DNA from: Hydractinia symbiolongicarpus
Taxonomy: Eukaryota > Cnidaria > Hydrozoa > Anthoathecata > Hydractiniidae
Direction of reading: 5' to 3'
Length of the DNA stretch: 64,000 bases
NCBI RefSeq assembly: GCF_029227915.1
Contig: NC_079883.1
Location: forward strand, 5,022,001 to 5,086,000
Position numbers and translations under genes: made by a program. The notes below the pieces were generated by a model. That model made no database searches, was not told where the DNA came from, and was given only the letters and a program-made list of their open reading frames with translations. Below are positions 11,218 through 22,233 of this stretch, piece after piece (positions within the stretch are counted from its first letter, which is position 1; the number at the start of each line of letters is the position of its first letter).

Positions 11218-12704
11218 ACAATGATGTTTCAATTATATTACGCAAACACTATCTTTCCTGAAAGTAAGGCGTTAATTTAGTATTCCAATTCCAACTAATG
11301 TTGAAGCTAATCTCATAGCTAATTTAGTTGATTTGGTTATTCGATGAAAACGGATTCAAATAAATAATAAACGTGCCACTGCTTTCACATTGATTATAAT
11401 TTATACTCCCGCGGATATTTAATTTATGCAATAATTAAGAATGTTTCTTCTGCTTGTATCTTCTTGATCACGTAATTTTGAGGGTAGACAATGTTGATAA
11501 GATTAACTTTATATTTTAGTGTTCTGCGTTGCGCCATGCAAATCAAGAGCAAAACTAACATTGGTTTACATGGAAAAAAGACAATTATATCTGTATTTTA
11601 ATAAAAACCGTTTTTTAGGCATTGCTTTATTGTGACTTTCGTATTAACGCATTCTTGAAATTATAAAAATTGAGTTGTAGAAAAAGTAGTATTATTTATC
11701 TAGAATTTTGTTTACTAGAATAGATTTTTAACTTTATACATTTCCTTTTATTATTTTTCATTCTACCAATGTTTTTTCTCTGCCATTTTGAGTACAAAAA
11801 ATGTTTATGTGAAAAGTGAGACCCAAGATGCGCTTTCATAAGTATATAAATGCGTTGGAGGTGGATTTAAATTGTGTTATTAGACTTCAGAGAATGTAAA
11901 CCTAAATTCCTTACAATCCTTTCAAAGACTTTCCGCGGTCAGGTAATAGTGCCTATAGTGCGCGCAACACTTGTTTATAAAAGTGCGGGAAAGGCGCATT
12001 TTAGCAATTGCGTAGCCCTTAAAACGCGCGAAGTGTTATTTTTTGACATATAAACTAAACACGTTAACACCTGAGACTGAAATGATGTCGTTATTTTCTA
12101 CACGAACTTTATAAGGTCGCGCCATAAGCCTCCTAAGTAGCCGATTAAGCCCAGCGATCTTTAGGCCACACCTGACAGCTGACATCTCGAATATGTGGCA
12201 ACTTTGGTCTATTGTTGACCCGATTACAGACCTCAAAGTCAGAATCAACCCACATCTATTTATATGCATCCTTCTTCCCAACTATGGATTTGAAAAAAAT
12301 TAACAGCCCTCTTCTGAATAAGCCACAGTAGCGTAAATTTTTTTAAAAAATATGGAAACCTACTTTGTTCAATGAATCTGGCAACCTCGATCCCAGCATT
12401 ACTTTTTCTCTTTCTGATAAAGCGCCAGCACATTATAAAGCAAAAAAGTAGCTGTGGGAACGTGGTTGGTGATCCAGAAATTTCATAATCACATAATTGT
12501 GCAACCTAGGGCATCTTTGTATCCTTTCTGACATTGGACGACCATGGAAAATAGACAGCGAGCGCTGGGGACGAGAAATTATTTGCGAAAGGGATTTTTG
12601 CGGATAAATGGTCCCAAATCATAAAACAATTCGTTTTGCGGAATATTTAACAGGGGATGTTTACCGAAATATGCAACATAAATTTTAATGCCGAAAATTA
12701 AGTA
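11218..12704. other. intergenic, no gene seen
   Basis: 3' flank of CDO1. No coding exon could be supported. A degenerate palindromic-family element lies near 12380..12570 (CAACCTCGATCCCAGCA to GCGCTGGGGACGAGA). Confidence 0.35.
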
Positions 12705-13501
12705 CCTTAAGTGGATTAATTTTCCCGAGGATTAATTTTCGCGAATTTCGGCCAAATTCGCGAAAATAAATACTCGCGAAAAGTTTGAAGAAGTCCAATT
12801 CGCGAAAATTAATCCTCGCGAAAATTTAGAGAACAACATTTTTTTCTTCATCTTATTTTTTTTTTTTTTTTATAGAATTCTGTAAGTCATGTAGTAGAAG
12901 TTGTGACCGTTTTTGTTTTTGCCTCGTGCTTGCAGTATACATAAACCAATACTTAGTCTCTGAAAGAAGGATCGAATGTTTTTTTCATTCTGCATTTTTT
13001 GGACAGGATCCGTTTTCCTTTTTGCTTTCGACTGTACATCAAACTCAACGTTGGCATTAGCATTCTTCTTAATAAAACTACCTGTTATTACTTCATCTTT
13101 CGGTCGACAATAGAGTTCTTGGACCATTTCTTCATAGCGTTGCAACAGCAAATAACCTTCAATACTGGAATGGTGACCGTCACTTCACACGCATTTATTT
13201 ATTTATTCGATTCGTCTTTTTTTAATGGTAAGGGGATCTGTGATGACATATAGATCTTTGTAACTTTGCCACTACAACGAATGCATATTTTTTTACCGTA
13301 ACCCTACACTGGAGACAAAAATTATTGCCCAAAATTTGTGATTCGCAAAAATAAATCCTCGCGAAAAATTACAGAATGGTCGATTCGCCCACGTCCACGC
13401 GAAATATTAGGAAACAACCGATTCGCGATAATTAATTCTCACGAAATGTACTTTTTTGACCTTGCGAAAATTGGTCCTCGCGAAATTTTATCCACTTAAG
13501 G
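12705..13501. mobile_element. MITE with CCTTAAGTGGAT inverted repeats and TA duplication
   Basis: The left end CCTTAAGTGGATTAATTTTC and the complement of the right end, CCTTAAGTGGATAAAATTTC, form imperfect inverted repeats that continue into a GAGGA block. TA flanks both sides (12703..12704 and 13502..13503), giving a 797-bp mariner-type element. Both subterminal regions hold many TTCGCGAAAAT and TCCTCGCGAA motifs in both orientations. A minus-strand open frame, 13151..12870, gives a 93-residue lysine-rich peptide (LLQRYEEMVQELYCRPKDEV near its start) that I do not recognise. Confidence 0.75.
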
Positions 13502-13834
13502 TAATTCAGGCTTAAAATTTTGAGTATAATACGAAGTAAAACAATACAACAAAGTATGGGAATAGACGAAAAAAACAAATAAAGCATCAATTTTTATTAG
13601 TATCTTTTTTAGGTATATTGAATTGAAGCAAAAAATTACTTACAACAATGCATTAAGTGATTGGTCATAATTTACTAACTGGAATTTTTACGCTGACCCA
13701 CAAGACATGTTTATGGATAGTATGAACACGGGCACTTTACCAACAATACATATCACATTCAGCGATTGAGACGATAAATCTCCATACATTGTAAAGGTTA
13801 CAAGCGATGGACGTGAAGTTACTGGAGTGTTGGG

Positions 13835-14580
13835 TTATTTTCCCTTGCGTTGAAAAGTCCTCCACGTCATAAATCCTCCAGCTCTTTGAGCAACATCTGC
13901 TAATTGGACGATCATCTCGCCTAGCAGCACCTCTTTCCCTATTTTCTTTTTTCCGTACAATCGAAATCTAAAAGCAGAGCTAAATAAGTTTTCTCTTGAA
14001 ACGTTTGAAAATTTAAACGAGTCATTAAATGTGGTTGAATTTTCTTTCACAAAAGCGTATTTGGTTTTTGAGCGATACTTTTTCTCTGGAAGCAGGACAA
14101 TGGACACTTTTACGTGGTCATATCCACTATTTGCTTTGATAGGAACCCCTGTCACTTCGTTTATTGTCAGCATTAAAAATAAATCAGCCTTGGAATATAA
14201 TAATGTTATACGGATTTTTGCGTCGTCCAAGATTGCTTCCTGAACTTGTTTGTTGTCGACTTGATCTACTAAAGAATCGGTTTCTGGAGCTGTTTTCACT
14301 GATGTGTATGACATCAAACTGTCGTCCGTCTGTACTTGGTCACTCTCTCTCTGTGCATGCTCATTCTCTGTCAACTGGATAGTTTTAAGTAGGTAAGGCT
14401 TGTTGAAGAACGACTCATTATCAGAATCTTCTGTCGCTAACGTAACGTAATCAAGATCGTCCACATCCGCTTTTGGACGATCGAAGCAACATCTACCATT
14501 TTTAACGCACAAGTAAACAACCAACAAAACCAAGAGAATGAGAAGAATGACAAGCAAAAACACGGACGCGGGTAAGTACC
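13835..14580 (-). CDS. synaptotagmin-like protein, last exon with membrane segment and one C2 domain
   Basis: A single exon on the minus strand from acceptor TTTTAG (intron ends at 14581) to the stop at 13835. It codes for a short extracellular or lumenal tail, a strong membrane segment (VFLLVILLILLVLLVVYLCV, about residues 7-26 of the exon), an acidic linker, then one C2 domain from about ILDDAKIRITLLYSKADLFL to the C terminus. C2 landmarks are LTINEVTGVPIKA, HVKVSIVLLPEKKYRSKTKY, TTFNDSFKFS and LLGEM. The acidic calcium-binding loops are mostly lost (RLYGKKKIGKE where Asp residues usually stand), so calcium-independent binding is likely. Synaptotagmins normally have two C2 domains, and only one precedes the stop here. 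The first codon is split (two bases in this exon), so at least one upstream exon with the start codon lies to the right and was not found. Confidence 0.75.
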
Positions 14581-16977
14581 CTAAAATGACAAAAGTTTAG
14601 CTGAAACCTAAAAATCGAAAGGGCACTAAAATAATACATAGCGTGACTCACAGCTAACTAAGAACACATTTGAACTCTTAGAAAATTACCCCTTTTTGTT
14701 GTCAAATATTACTATTTGTTAAACCCCTGGACCTTCAACTAAGTCTATTTAGGCTCACGTCGATCATTTTAACTGAAACAGTCAGGAACTAATACTTTCT
14801 CATAAAAATCATTCGAATAGCCACAATTCCTCCGTTTAGTTTGGATCCAGTGAAGAAAAAACCCTGTGAAAGTGACCATTCGTTCTTTTTCACTAAATTT
14901 AAGAGTACAAGGAAGGCAACCCCTACCTTCGCTAAAACCATATATATTTTTGTTTTAAAAAGACGTGGCCAAAATTTAAGCCACATAATGTTTGGATAAC
15001 TTAAACATTACATAATTTGAATTGTTTTCTTTATTTCTCAGAAGTTCAATTTATTGGAAGTATACTGTACAATGTACATACTAAATTGACAAAAAACCTG
15101 TGTAGTCAATTCCAGGGTTAAATATTAAGATCATGTTATGTACAATCTCCTAAAATGTAAACTTTCACAGCCGCTCTGGAGCTATTATTTTTTATTCCTT
15201 TGATAAAAACTTAGCGTTTTTAAACATCTCGCGTCAACTCTTATGAAAATATTAATCCTCTATAAAAAACTGATCGCTACAATAAACACTTACAAGTAGT
15301 CATCTTCGCTCAAATTTTCCTCAATCCATCCAACATATATGTTATGGTAATTAAATGTAACTATACAGCTTGTTTTAATTTTCTTAATATAAATACAAAA
15401 AAAATTCCCAACACAATACAGCGCTATTATGAATGCAACATGCAATGCACAATTACTAATTGGTCACCCTCCTTCGTTGACGACCAGCACTTGTATACCG
15501 TATTTACTCAAGTGATAAACACTTGGACTTACTTTTAAGGGAGGCGCTTATTGCAAATTTCAACTTTGTATTTGCTTACAAAGAGTTTCAAGAGGTTAAA
15601 ATTCTTTAAAAAAACGAAATAAATCAAAAATAGTTGTTTTCATTGATTTTCAGTTTTCAAAAAGCGGTGTTTACAAACTTTAATTTTTCTACTTTCATAT
15701 TTTTCTTTCGTCTTTTGGTCACTTTTTCTGCACAATTGGAGAACTAAAGCAAATACTCTCGCGTAGATGTAATAAATCAGTAAAACGCCGTAAAACTTCC
15801 TGCTGAAACATTTGTGTTTTTCTTTGAAAGTAGAAGGGTCGCCTCTTTGGGGGATCTACTGAATATTATTTCCCATCAAGAGGGGGTAAGCAGCGCTCAT
15901 TTCGAGAATAGCTTTCCATCGAAGGAGGGTAATTTATTAAAACAGGCACTGCGTTTTCCTATAGAACGCAACCTGGTTGGTCCCCGCCGAGCATGGTCAC
16001 GTCAAAATGCACATTGTTTTCATCTAAATATCGTTTTAGGCCAAACACGGGACACGAGGCTTGAATTCTTTAAAAAACAAAGCAGCAACTAGCCATATAT
16101 AAGTTAAAAAAAAAGAAAAAAAACTTTCAAGACTTTTTATTATAAAAGCATAAGTTACGAACAAAATCAAACAAAATTTATGAGGGGAGATTTCAATTAC
16201 CGCACCAGTCTGAACAAAAAAAGGCGTGAATTTTTCCTCCCACGGAAGATAGTCAACAACTAAGCAACAACTAAGCAACACTGAGCCTAATTCAAAATAT
16301 TGTGTTGTTTTTTAAAAAGCACGTAATTGGTAATTATTGCACTCTCACACACTTTACTTTTCATGCAGGGGCCTATTAAATTCAGAACTATGACAGAATG
16401 GACTTTTGACAAAATTTCAAAAAACTACCGACAATTCTTGACTTGTCTGACAGGTTGGACACCCAACCTCGTCCTAAGGATTTTTTTCTGTCATCAAAAA
16501 GAAAAAAAATAGCTTTGTGGACGAGGTTGGGTGGACGCTTTGAACGATTTAAAGGAATCAGCATGATCTCTTTAGTTTAACTGTTTGTTTCATATATCTA
16601 CCAATCCTGGAAAAAGTCGTGTTTTATTACACAAACCTGAATAATTATTTCATTTCTTGGAGAATATAAAAAAGCTGTTGTTCTTAATTATTATCAACAA
16701 AAATTCTCCTCGGGCAAAAGTTGCGAAAAATAACCCTTCTTACTCAATTCCTCTGATTTGTTTTTATCAAGAAACCTGTTCTTTGTATTATAGTCGTTTT
16801 TTACTTCGCTGCGTAGGCCAAAAAACCGCGCCGAGCATGCCATAATATCAGCAGGAGAAAATGGCGGCGCACACTTAAAAATTGACATTACAAATAACAA
16901 ACGCATATCAAAATAGTTATCATAAAAATCTTGATACACAAATCTAGATCAATTTATGGAAACATATGTAAAATTTG
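14581..16977. other. no gene resolved; may hold upstream exon(s) of the synaptotagmin-like gene
   Basis: AT-rich. A mariner-like end (ACCGTATTTACTCAAGTGAT) lies near 15497, but I found no second end. The perfect palindrome at 16459..16533 is listed separately. No coding exon could be supported. Confidence 0.3.
16459..16533. repeat. palindromic element, CCCAACCTCGTCC type
   Basis: About 75 bp with inverted ends: CACCCAACCTCGTCC on the left, GGACGAGGTTGGGTGG on the right, and an A-rich centre. It would form a hairpin. One of the cleanest members of the dispersed family in this window. Confidence 0.75.
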
Positions 16978-19900
16978 CTAGGGTGGGGGCATCCATGGTG
17001 CACCTTGAAAAACAGGAGGTAGTGGCAACTGGTGGGGTAAATTTCCCGGCGGTTGCATCATCATTGATCGAGCATTTGCAAAGTTAAACCCCTGTGTTGT
17101 ATTATTCCCTGCGTCCATAAAATTATTTCTCTGAGCAACCTGTGCCATGTTCATAAATCCTGGTAGATGAGGTTGAGGGAAAGTCTGTTGTTGTGGCGGA
17201 AAAGGCGGCACCGTGAAATTTTGAGGTGGCGTAGAAAAAGCTTGGTTAGGAAATTGATTATATGGTTGAGCTGCTTGGAAGAATGAAGACATATGGTCAA
17301 CAATTGGAGCTTGAGAAGAAACTACGTTGGAGGGTTGCATTGAAATGTTCGCCTGACCAAATGGTTGTTGTTGTTGGTAATTTGTTTGTTGTACCATATG
17401 TTGTTGCTGGGCTAGTTGTTGCTGTCGTTGTCGCGACGCAAGCTGCTGCTGCTGTGTCTGAAGCTGCTGCTGTGTCTGAAGCTGTTGCTGGGTCTGAAGC
17501 TGTTGCTGGGTCTGAAGCTGTTGCTGGGGCAACTGTTGTTGCATCGGATGCTGTTGTTGTTGTTGCAAAGACTGTTGCGTCTGAAGATGTTGATATTGAT
17601 ACTGTAGCTGCTGCTGCTGTTGTTTATTGTCTGGAAGTTGCGGTTGCTGTGGATGCACATAATTAACTTGTGGTGGCTGTGGCGGTTCTGGTTGAACCTG
17701 CGTGGTTGCGCTACTCCGTTGCACCGCTTTTACATCAACTTGAGACTCTACCTTTTCGTTATCTACTGTTACGCTGGCACCAGAGGTAATAGTTGAGTCA
17801 TTTTCCGTTGAAGTAACGACCGTTTTTTCCGGCGTGGTAGCGGTAGATAGTTTTGTCTTTATTTCAACAGGTTCTTCTTCTTTTTCAACTAAAAAAGAAA
17901 CCTTTGGTTATTTTTTCCAGGGCAGCCAGTTTACTGTCGTTGATAAAGTAGATTAATCGTAACTCGTGAAAAAATCCACACAATTTACCCATCAAAAAAC
18001 CAATTGAGTTCGCCCGTCGCTACTCGGAACTGTAGCAACTTCGTTCGAGTTACATCACAATTAAAAAATTTATGGGGTATCGCTTACCTGTTTCAGCGGT
18101 AGTTTTTGTTTCCGTGTTGGTGGTTATTGTGTCTGTTGTTGTGGAAGATGTTGCAGTGATGTTTGAAACGGTGGCACTGGAGACGGTGGTGGCAGTAGTC
18201 GCCGCTGTCGTGGAAGTGGACGGTGATGACATTTTCTAGATTTTATTGGCATTTAAAATTTAGAAAAAAACAAAGCAACAAAACAAGTCTCCTTAATAAT
18301 AGCCGTCGTCTGTCTGTTAGTTCGTCTGTTTGTCTTTTTGTTACGGAAACACGAAATGCGATACATACAGGACGGGTGATGCCGTTGATTTTTCCACGGG
18401 TCACCGACTAGTCTCTTTATTAATAGCCGTATTTTGTCTGTCTGTCCGCGAGAGCCGCGTCCCGTACCAGAATCACGAAATTTTTAAAATGCGCATCAAT
18501 ACCAAATGTGATATATTTTTTTACACTTGTTGCGATGGGTAAATTTAAAGGACGGGCGAACCCGTGGATTTTTCCACGGGCTAACGACTAGTCTTTATAA
18601 TAATAGCCGTCGTCTGTCCATTTGTCTATCTGTTACGGAAACACGAAATGCGATATACAAAGGACGGGTGACCCTATGGATTTTTCCACGAGTTGACGAC
18701 TAGTTTTAAAAAGTTGCAAATGAAAAGTACATATACTTTAAAGCAAAATATTTGGAATCATTCTTTTCCAAATATTTCGTAAGCAAAAAAATATACAAAA
18801 TTGAACATAACCCGTTAATTTTATGGACCGCAAAAACTAGTACCCTTAAGTTAGCAAAAACTGGCTATCATTACCTGTTTTTTTATCTGAGGACTGCCGG
18901 GTGGCACGGGGCTGCTACTCTGACTGCTCGATTTCATCTTTTCGATGTGGCGATTAGGAAAACGTCGTTTAGGTGCCTTCCCTTCATACATGTTCATAAG
19001 TTCTTTACATATTTCTAAAAATACAAACATGTCCTAAAAAGCACGCGGTAATTTTACAAATACACACATATATATACTGTAAAATCCTGCCTCAAAACCC
19101 AACTGCATATAAACCCGCTTGCAAATAACCCCACCCTTCGACCAACGTTTTATCCTCCTCACGTTAAAAAAATTGCGTGTAAGTTAGCTTGCGCATAAAC
19201 TCAAGGTGGCAAAAGAAAGGCAATTTTTGGAAAGACAATGTATTTCGACATGTCCTTATATAGTTTCTGAAAAACATCTTATAAACTTTACACAAATGAG
19301 ATATAGATCTCTAAGCCTTTTCCTGGCTCTCGCACTCTTCTGAGAGGCTCTATGTTCCCTGTTAGTAAGTCTCTTTAACAAGAAACCATTCGATGCATTA
19401 TTAAAATTAAATAAATGCAGGGCTTATTTGCGGGATTTTATGGTATAAATAATACATAAAGAAATCTTGCGCTTTGTAATTTTCACTCTTTTTTTCTTTT
19501 GTATAAAATCTAGATTCCTTTACGTACCTTCAAGTTCTTTTTCGTCAGCGTCAGCATAAAACTCCTTCCACCAATCAACACGCGGCTTGGCCATCAAATC
19601 TCTGATATTCTGATTGGATAATTTAAAAGCAAGCAATAACACAGCCAGACCAACCACTTCAGGTTTGTATACTAAACATAACGTCGTGGATAGGCTAAAA
19701 AGGAAGAACATGTACAAAAATATGTATTTTGAATCCTGGTTCTAAAGCAGACATTCGTGACAGAAAAACCTGGGTAGTGTAAGATTTTTCCCGCCATTAC
19801 TTTTTTACACGGTTAATCGGACTTTTCGGATAGTTGTGACTGATTTTAAATTGAAAAAATGGTAGCTTTTAAGTAAGTAAAACAGATTAACTAAATCAAC

Positions 19901-21194
19901 AAATGCTCTCAACTTTTCGCGAAAATTTTACAAAGGCATTGTTGAAAGTCTGACAACAAGTGATGACAACGAGCGATGACAACACATTCAAAGTTTCAAT
20001 CTACATACCTATCATTAATAAATATCCAAGCTTTTTGAACGAGTTCGTTTATTTTGCTTTTGTCTCCTAAAAACATGACGCAACAAGATAATTTCATCCT
20101 GAAAAACTACAAATAGGATAACAGAACAACATGGGCGTACATTAATAAACTGTTGTTTGAGAAAGATTAACAAAGATGAAAAACAAAGTTTTTCTAGTTG
20201 AGATTCAAGCACAATAAACAGCAACGTATTCAGCGGGTTATTATTAACTACCTCTTTCTTACTTTGGTCTTGTCAACGCAAAGGGTTGAATATACCTAGG
20301 GAGATTAACAACGATTCTGAACAAACAGAAATCTAACCATATCCAATTGACCTAAATTTACCTTGAAGTAATTTTCCAAACTTTATTAGATATTGATAAG
20401 GATGACTCAATTGGAGGTCGAATTTAATCGTCTGCAGGAGTATTCTTTCAATGATCATCACTTCCTCCTGTTACATGAAATATTACAAGTTTCTAATTCC
20501 TACAATGTCAATCCTTTTCTATTTTTATCAGGTATAATTTGAAAAAACGAAACAACAATAACACACCCTTGGGTTTTCTCCAAATCTTTTGAACTGACTA
20601 TCTGTTAAAGACTGCTGAGCAACTTTCAGTATATCACGACACTTTTTTGGCGTTTCTTCAACTTTACCAGCCAGAAATAAACAAGTTGCACCTGTTACCT
20701 ACAAAATCAACAGGATGCTTTTCAGGAATCCTGGGTTGAGCATAACATAAATAAAACGCTTTTGGTGAAGCTATTGGTGCGAAATTTAGTGAAACACAAA
20801 TGAGCTAACGATCACGACTTAGAGCGAAAATAATACTATTTACCCATCTTGAAAATTCTTTAAAAGAATGCAACATGTAAAATCGATGGTAGAAGACTAT
20901 ACCAGTTGCCATAGTTAAATAGCGTCTACAAGCAGGTTAAGGAAAACCTCACAAAAGGAAGATTACGACAAATTGTTGTTAGTAGAAAAGATCACTGTAA
21001 TACATCTGCTATTTAAAGATGAAAAGATACAGTCCTAACTTGTTCCCAAGCTCCATGATAAAACGTGCTCCTTCTTTTCGGTATCTTGCTTCGGTTTCAA
21101 AGTCAATTCCTTCATTTCTCGAGGGTGTTTGAAGTTCAATGAATTCCTGTGTATGGTACCAATGCATCTTTTCTAGTGTTCTAGAAATTTCCAT
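16978..21194 (-). CDS. CCNK: cyclin K
   Basis: Regulatory subunit of CDK12/CDK13, which phosphorylate the RNA polymerase II C-terminal domain during elongation; nuclear. Nine minus-strand exons join in phase: 21194..21031, 20925..20844, 20698..20567, 20467..20362, 20066..20009, 19694..19528, 19014..18875, 18235..18088, 17888..16978. They total 1908 bases, 635 aa (human about 580). The cyclin boxes fill the first seven exons: [92 protein letters not shown] and [12 protein letters not shown]. The C-terminal half is low complexity: a Ser/Thr/Ala-rich exon, an acidic linker, a long polyglutamine tract with LQTQQQ repeats, then a Pro/Phe/Asn-rich tail ending in prolines, in the place of the vertebrate Pro-rich tail. 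The start could be Met10 (21167) instead of 21194. The donor of exon 1 (CT|GTATCT) was chosen because it keeps the family spacing. Introns carry Helitron-like and MITE insertions. Confidence 0.93.
17430..17640 (-). repeat. polyglutamine-coding CAG/CAA tract of cyclin K
   Basis: On the coding strand this is an imperfect CAG/CAA run. It includes a repeated 21-base unit coding for LQTQQQ-type heptads (four copies around 17457..17530). The mix of CAG and CAA and the interruptions suggest a tract that is old but still subject to unit duplication. Confidence 0.8.
18288..18703 (+). mobile_element. three head-to-tail short Helitron-like elements
   Basis: Units 18288..18411, 18412..18591 and 18592..18703 directly abut. 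Each starts TCTCCTT.., TCTCTTT.. or TCTTTAT.. followed by a shared TAATAGCCGT. Each ends with GGACGGG(T/C)GA.., a hairpin (best in unit 2: CCCGTGGATTTTTCCACGGG), 8 bases, then CTAG followed by T. A 5' TC, a 3' hairpin shortly before CTAG, and no inverted repeats or target duplication match non-autonomous Helitrons. They lie in the intron between cyclin K exons 7 and 8. Degenerate relatives are at 24890, 38511, 49603 and 54036. Confidence 0.7.
19077..19443. mobile_element. mariner-type MITE in a cyclin K intron
   Basis: The ends are CTGTAAAATCCTGC on the left and GCGGGATTTTATGG on the right (complement CCATAAAATCCCGC), imperfect inverted repeats flanked by TA on both sides (19075..19076 and 19444..19445). 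It is 367 bp with no ORF, and lies within the intron between cyclin K exons 6 and 7. Confidence 0.6.
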
Positions 21195-22233
21195 TCAGTT
21201 AGACAAGCTCTCTTAAAAAGATTTTTGATTTTCAACATAAAAATTTGAAAAAGACATTGGTTTTTTAAGAAAATATGAAAAATGACTAGACTTGTAAAGC
21301 ACCTGGTCAAATCCTCGAAACAGAAATTTAAAATACCCCAAAGAATAGGAATTACACGAAAAAGTATTTCTACAACTTTGAACATCCCAGCCATGTATAA
21401 TGAAACGTTTTGTCAACAACAGAATACATAACTTCCCAAAACATTCACACAGGTTCCCCTTAAAAAAGGCCTACTTACAAATTTTCTGATAAACTTCCCA
21501 ATTTTTTTTCATTGGTGTGAAATAACATTTATATACATAATTCATTTAATGTGAGAATCAAATCTGGTCAAATTAAATCTGGTATTACACAGTGGACTTT
21601 CTTAACCTCAAACTCTATGCCTAACATCCTGCACAAATATTTTAGTCCCTTGCCTGTTTTCTGTATGTATCCTCTCTCGAAGTTGAAATTTTTCCGTCTT
21701 CTGTTATTATTTAACTATTCTGTGCGAGTTTAAGATAAAAAGAGTCGACTGTAAGTTTTATTACCAATCAATTGTAAAAAGTATAAATTAACTTCACACA
21801 TAAAACAAAATCAGTGGAGAATTAATCACCTCAGCACAAAATGATTTTGGTAATAGAAATAACTAAAAATGTATAGCGTGTTCTATATTACGTATAGCAT
21901 CCTCATAGAAATACATTTTTTTAATAATAACAAACTCCTTTATGATTATCACCTTACTATAGCATGCAAGACTTTATATACAGATTTAAATGTAATTTCA
22001 TAATTTTAATTTTTACCTTTTACAAAATATATCTAAAAAAACAATAAGCGAAGTTGATTTACATACTTCCCAAAAAATTGCTTTATTCTAAACATTGTGA
22101 TTTAGCAAACGCATTGCATACAGCCCTTGAAAAGCAAACGCATTGCATACAGCCCTTGAATATGTTCATAAAAATATAATTACTTTAATAATAAAATTTA
22201 GAAACCATAACACATCTTGTTAAAATAATAAGT
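21195..22233. other. spacer between cyclin K and NSF
   Basis: Holds the cyclin K 5' side and the NSF 3' flank. No further gene is seen. A recent-looking direct duplication is at 22104..22160. Confidence 0.4.
22104..22160. repeat. tandem duplication of a 28-bp unit, 1 bp apart
   Basis: AGCAAACGCATTGCATACAG plus CCCTTGAA occurs twice, almost back to back and without differences, at 22104..22131 and 22133..22160. It lies in the 3' flank of NSF, about 75 bp past its stop, possibly within its 3' untranslated region. Confidence 0.85.

Noticed and set aside
15814-16092. 92-residue plus-strand frame
   Set aside because: No homology recognised and no splice or start support; likely chance or repeat-derived.
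17262-17666. 134-residue Val/Ala/Glu-rich frame on the plus strand
   Set aside because: Antisense shadow of the polyglutamine exon of cyclin K, which has homology and in-phase splicing on the minus strand.
16978-17724. Stand-alone polyQ protein starting at 17724
   Set aside because: The frame extends upstream to an acceptor at 17888 and joins the cyclin K exons in phase.
18050-18232. Ser/Thr-rich ORF starting with its own ATG as an independent gene
   Set aside because: An acceptor (TCTAG) lies three bases before the ATG, and phase fits exactly between cyclin K exons 7 and 9, so it is an internal exon.
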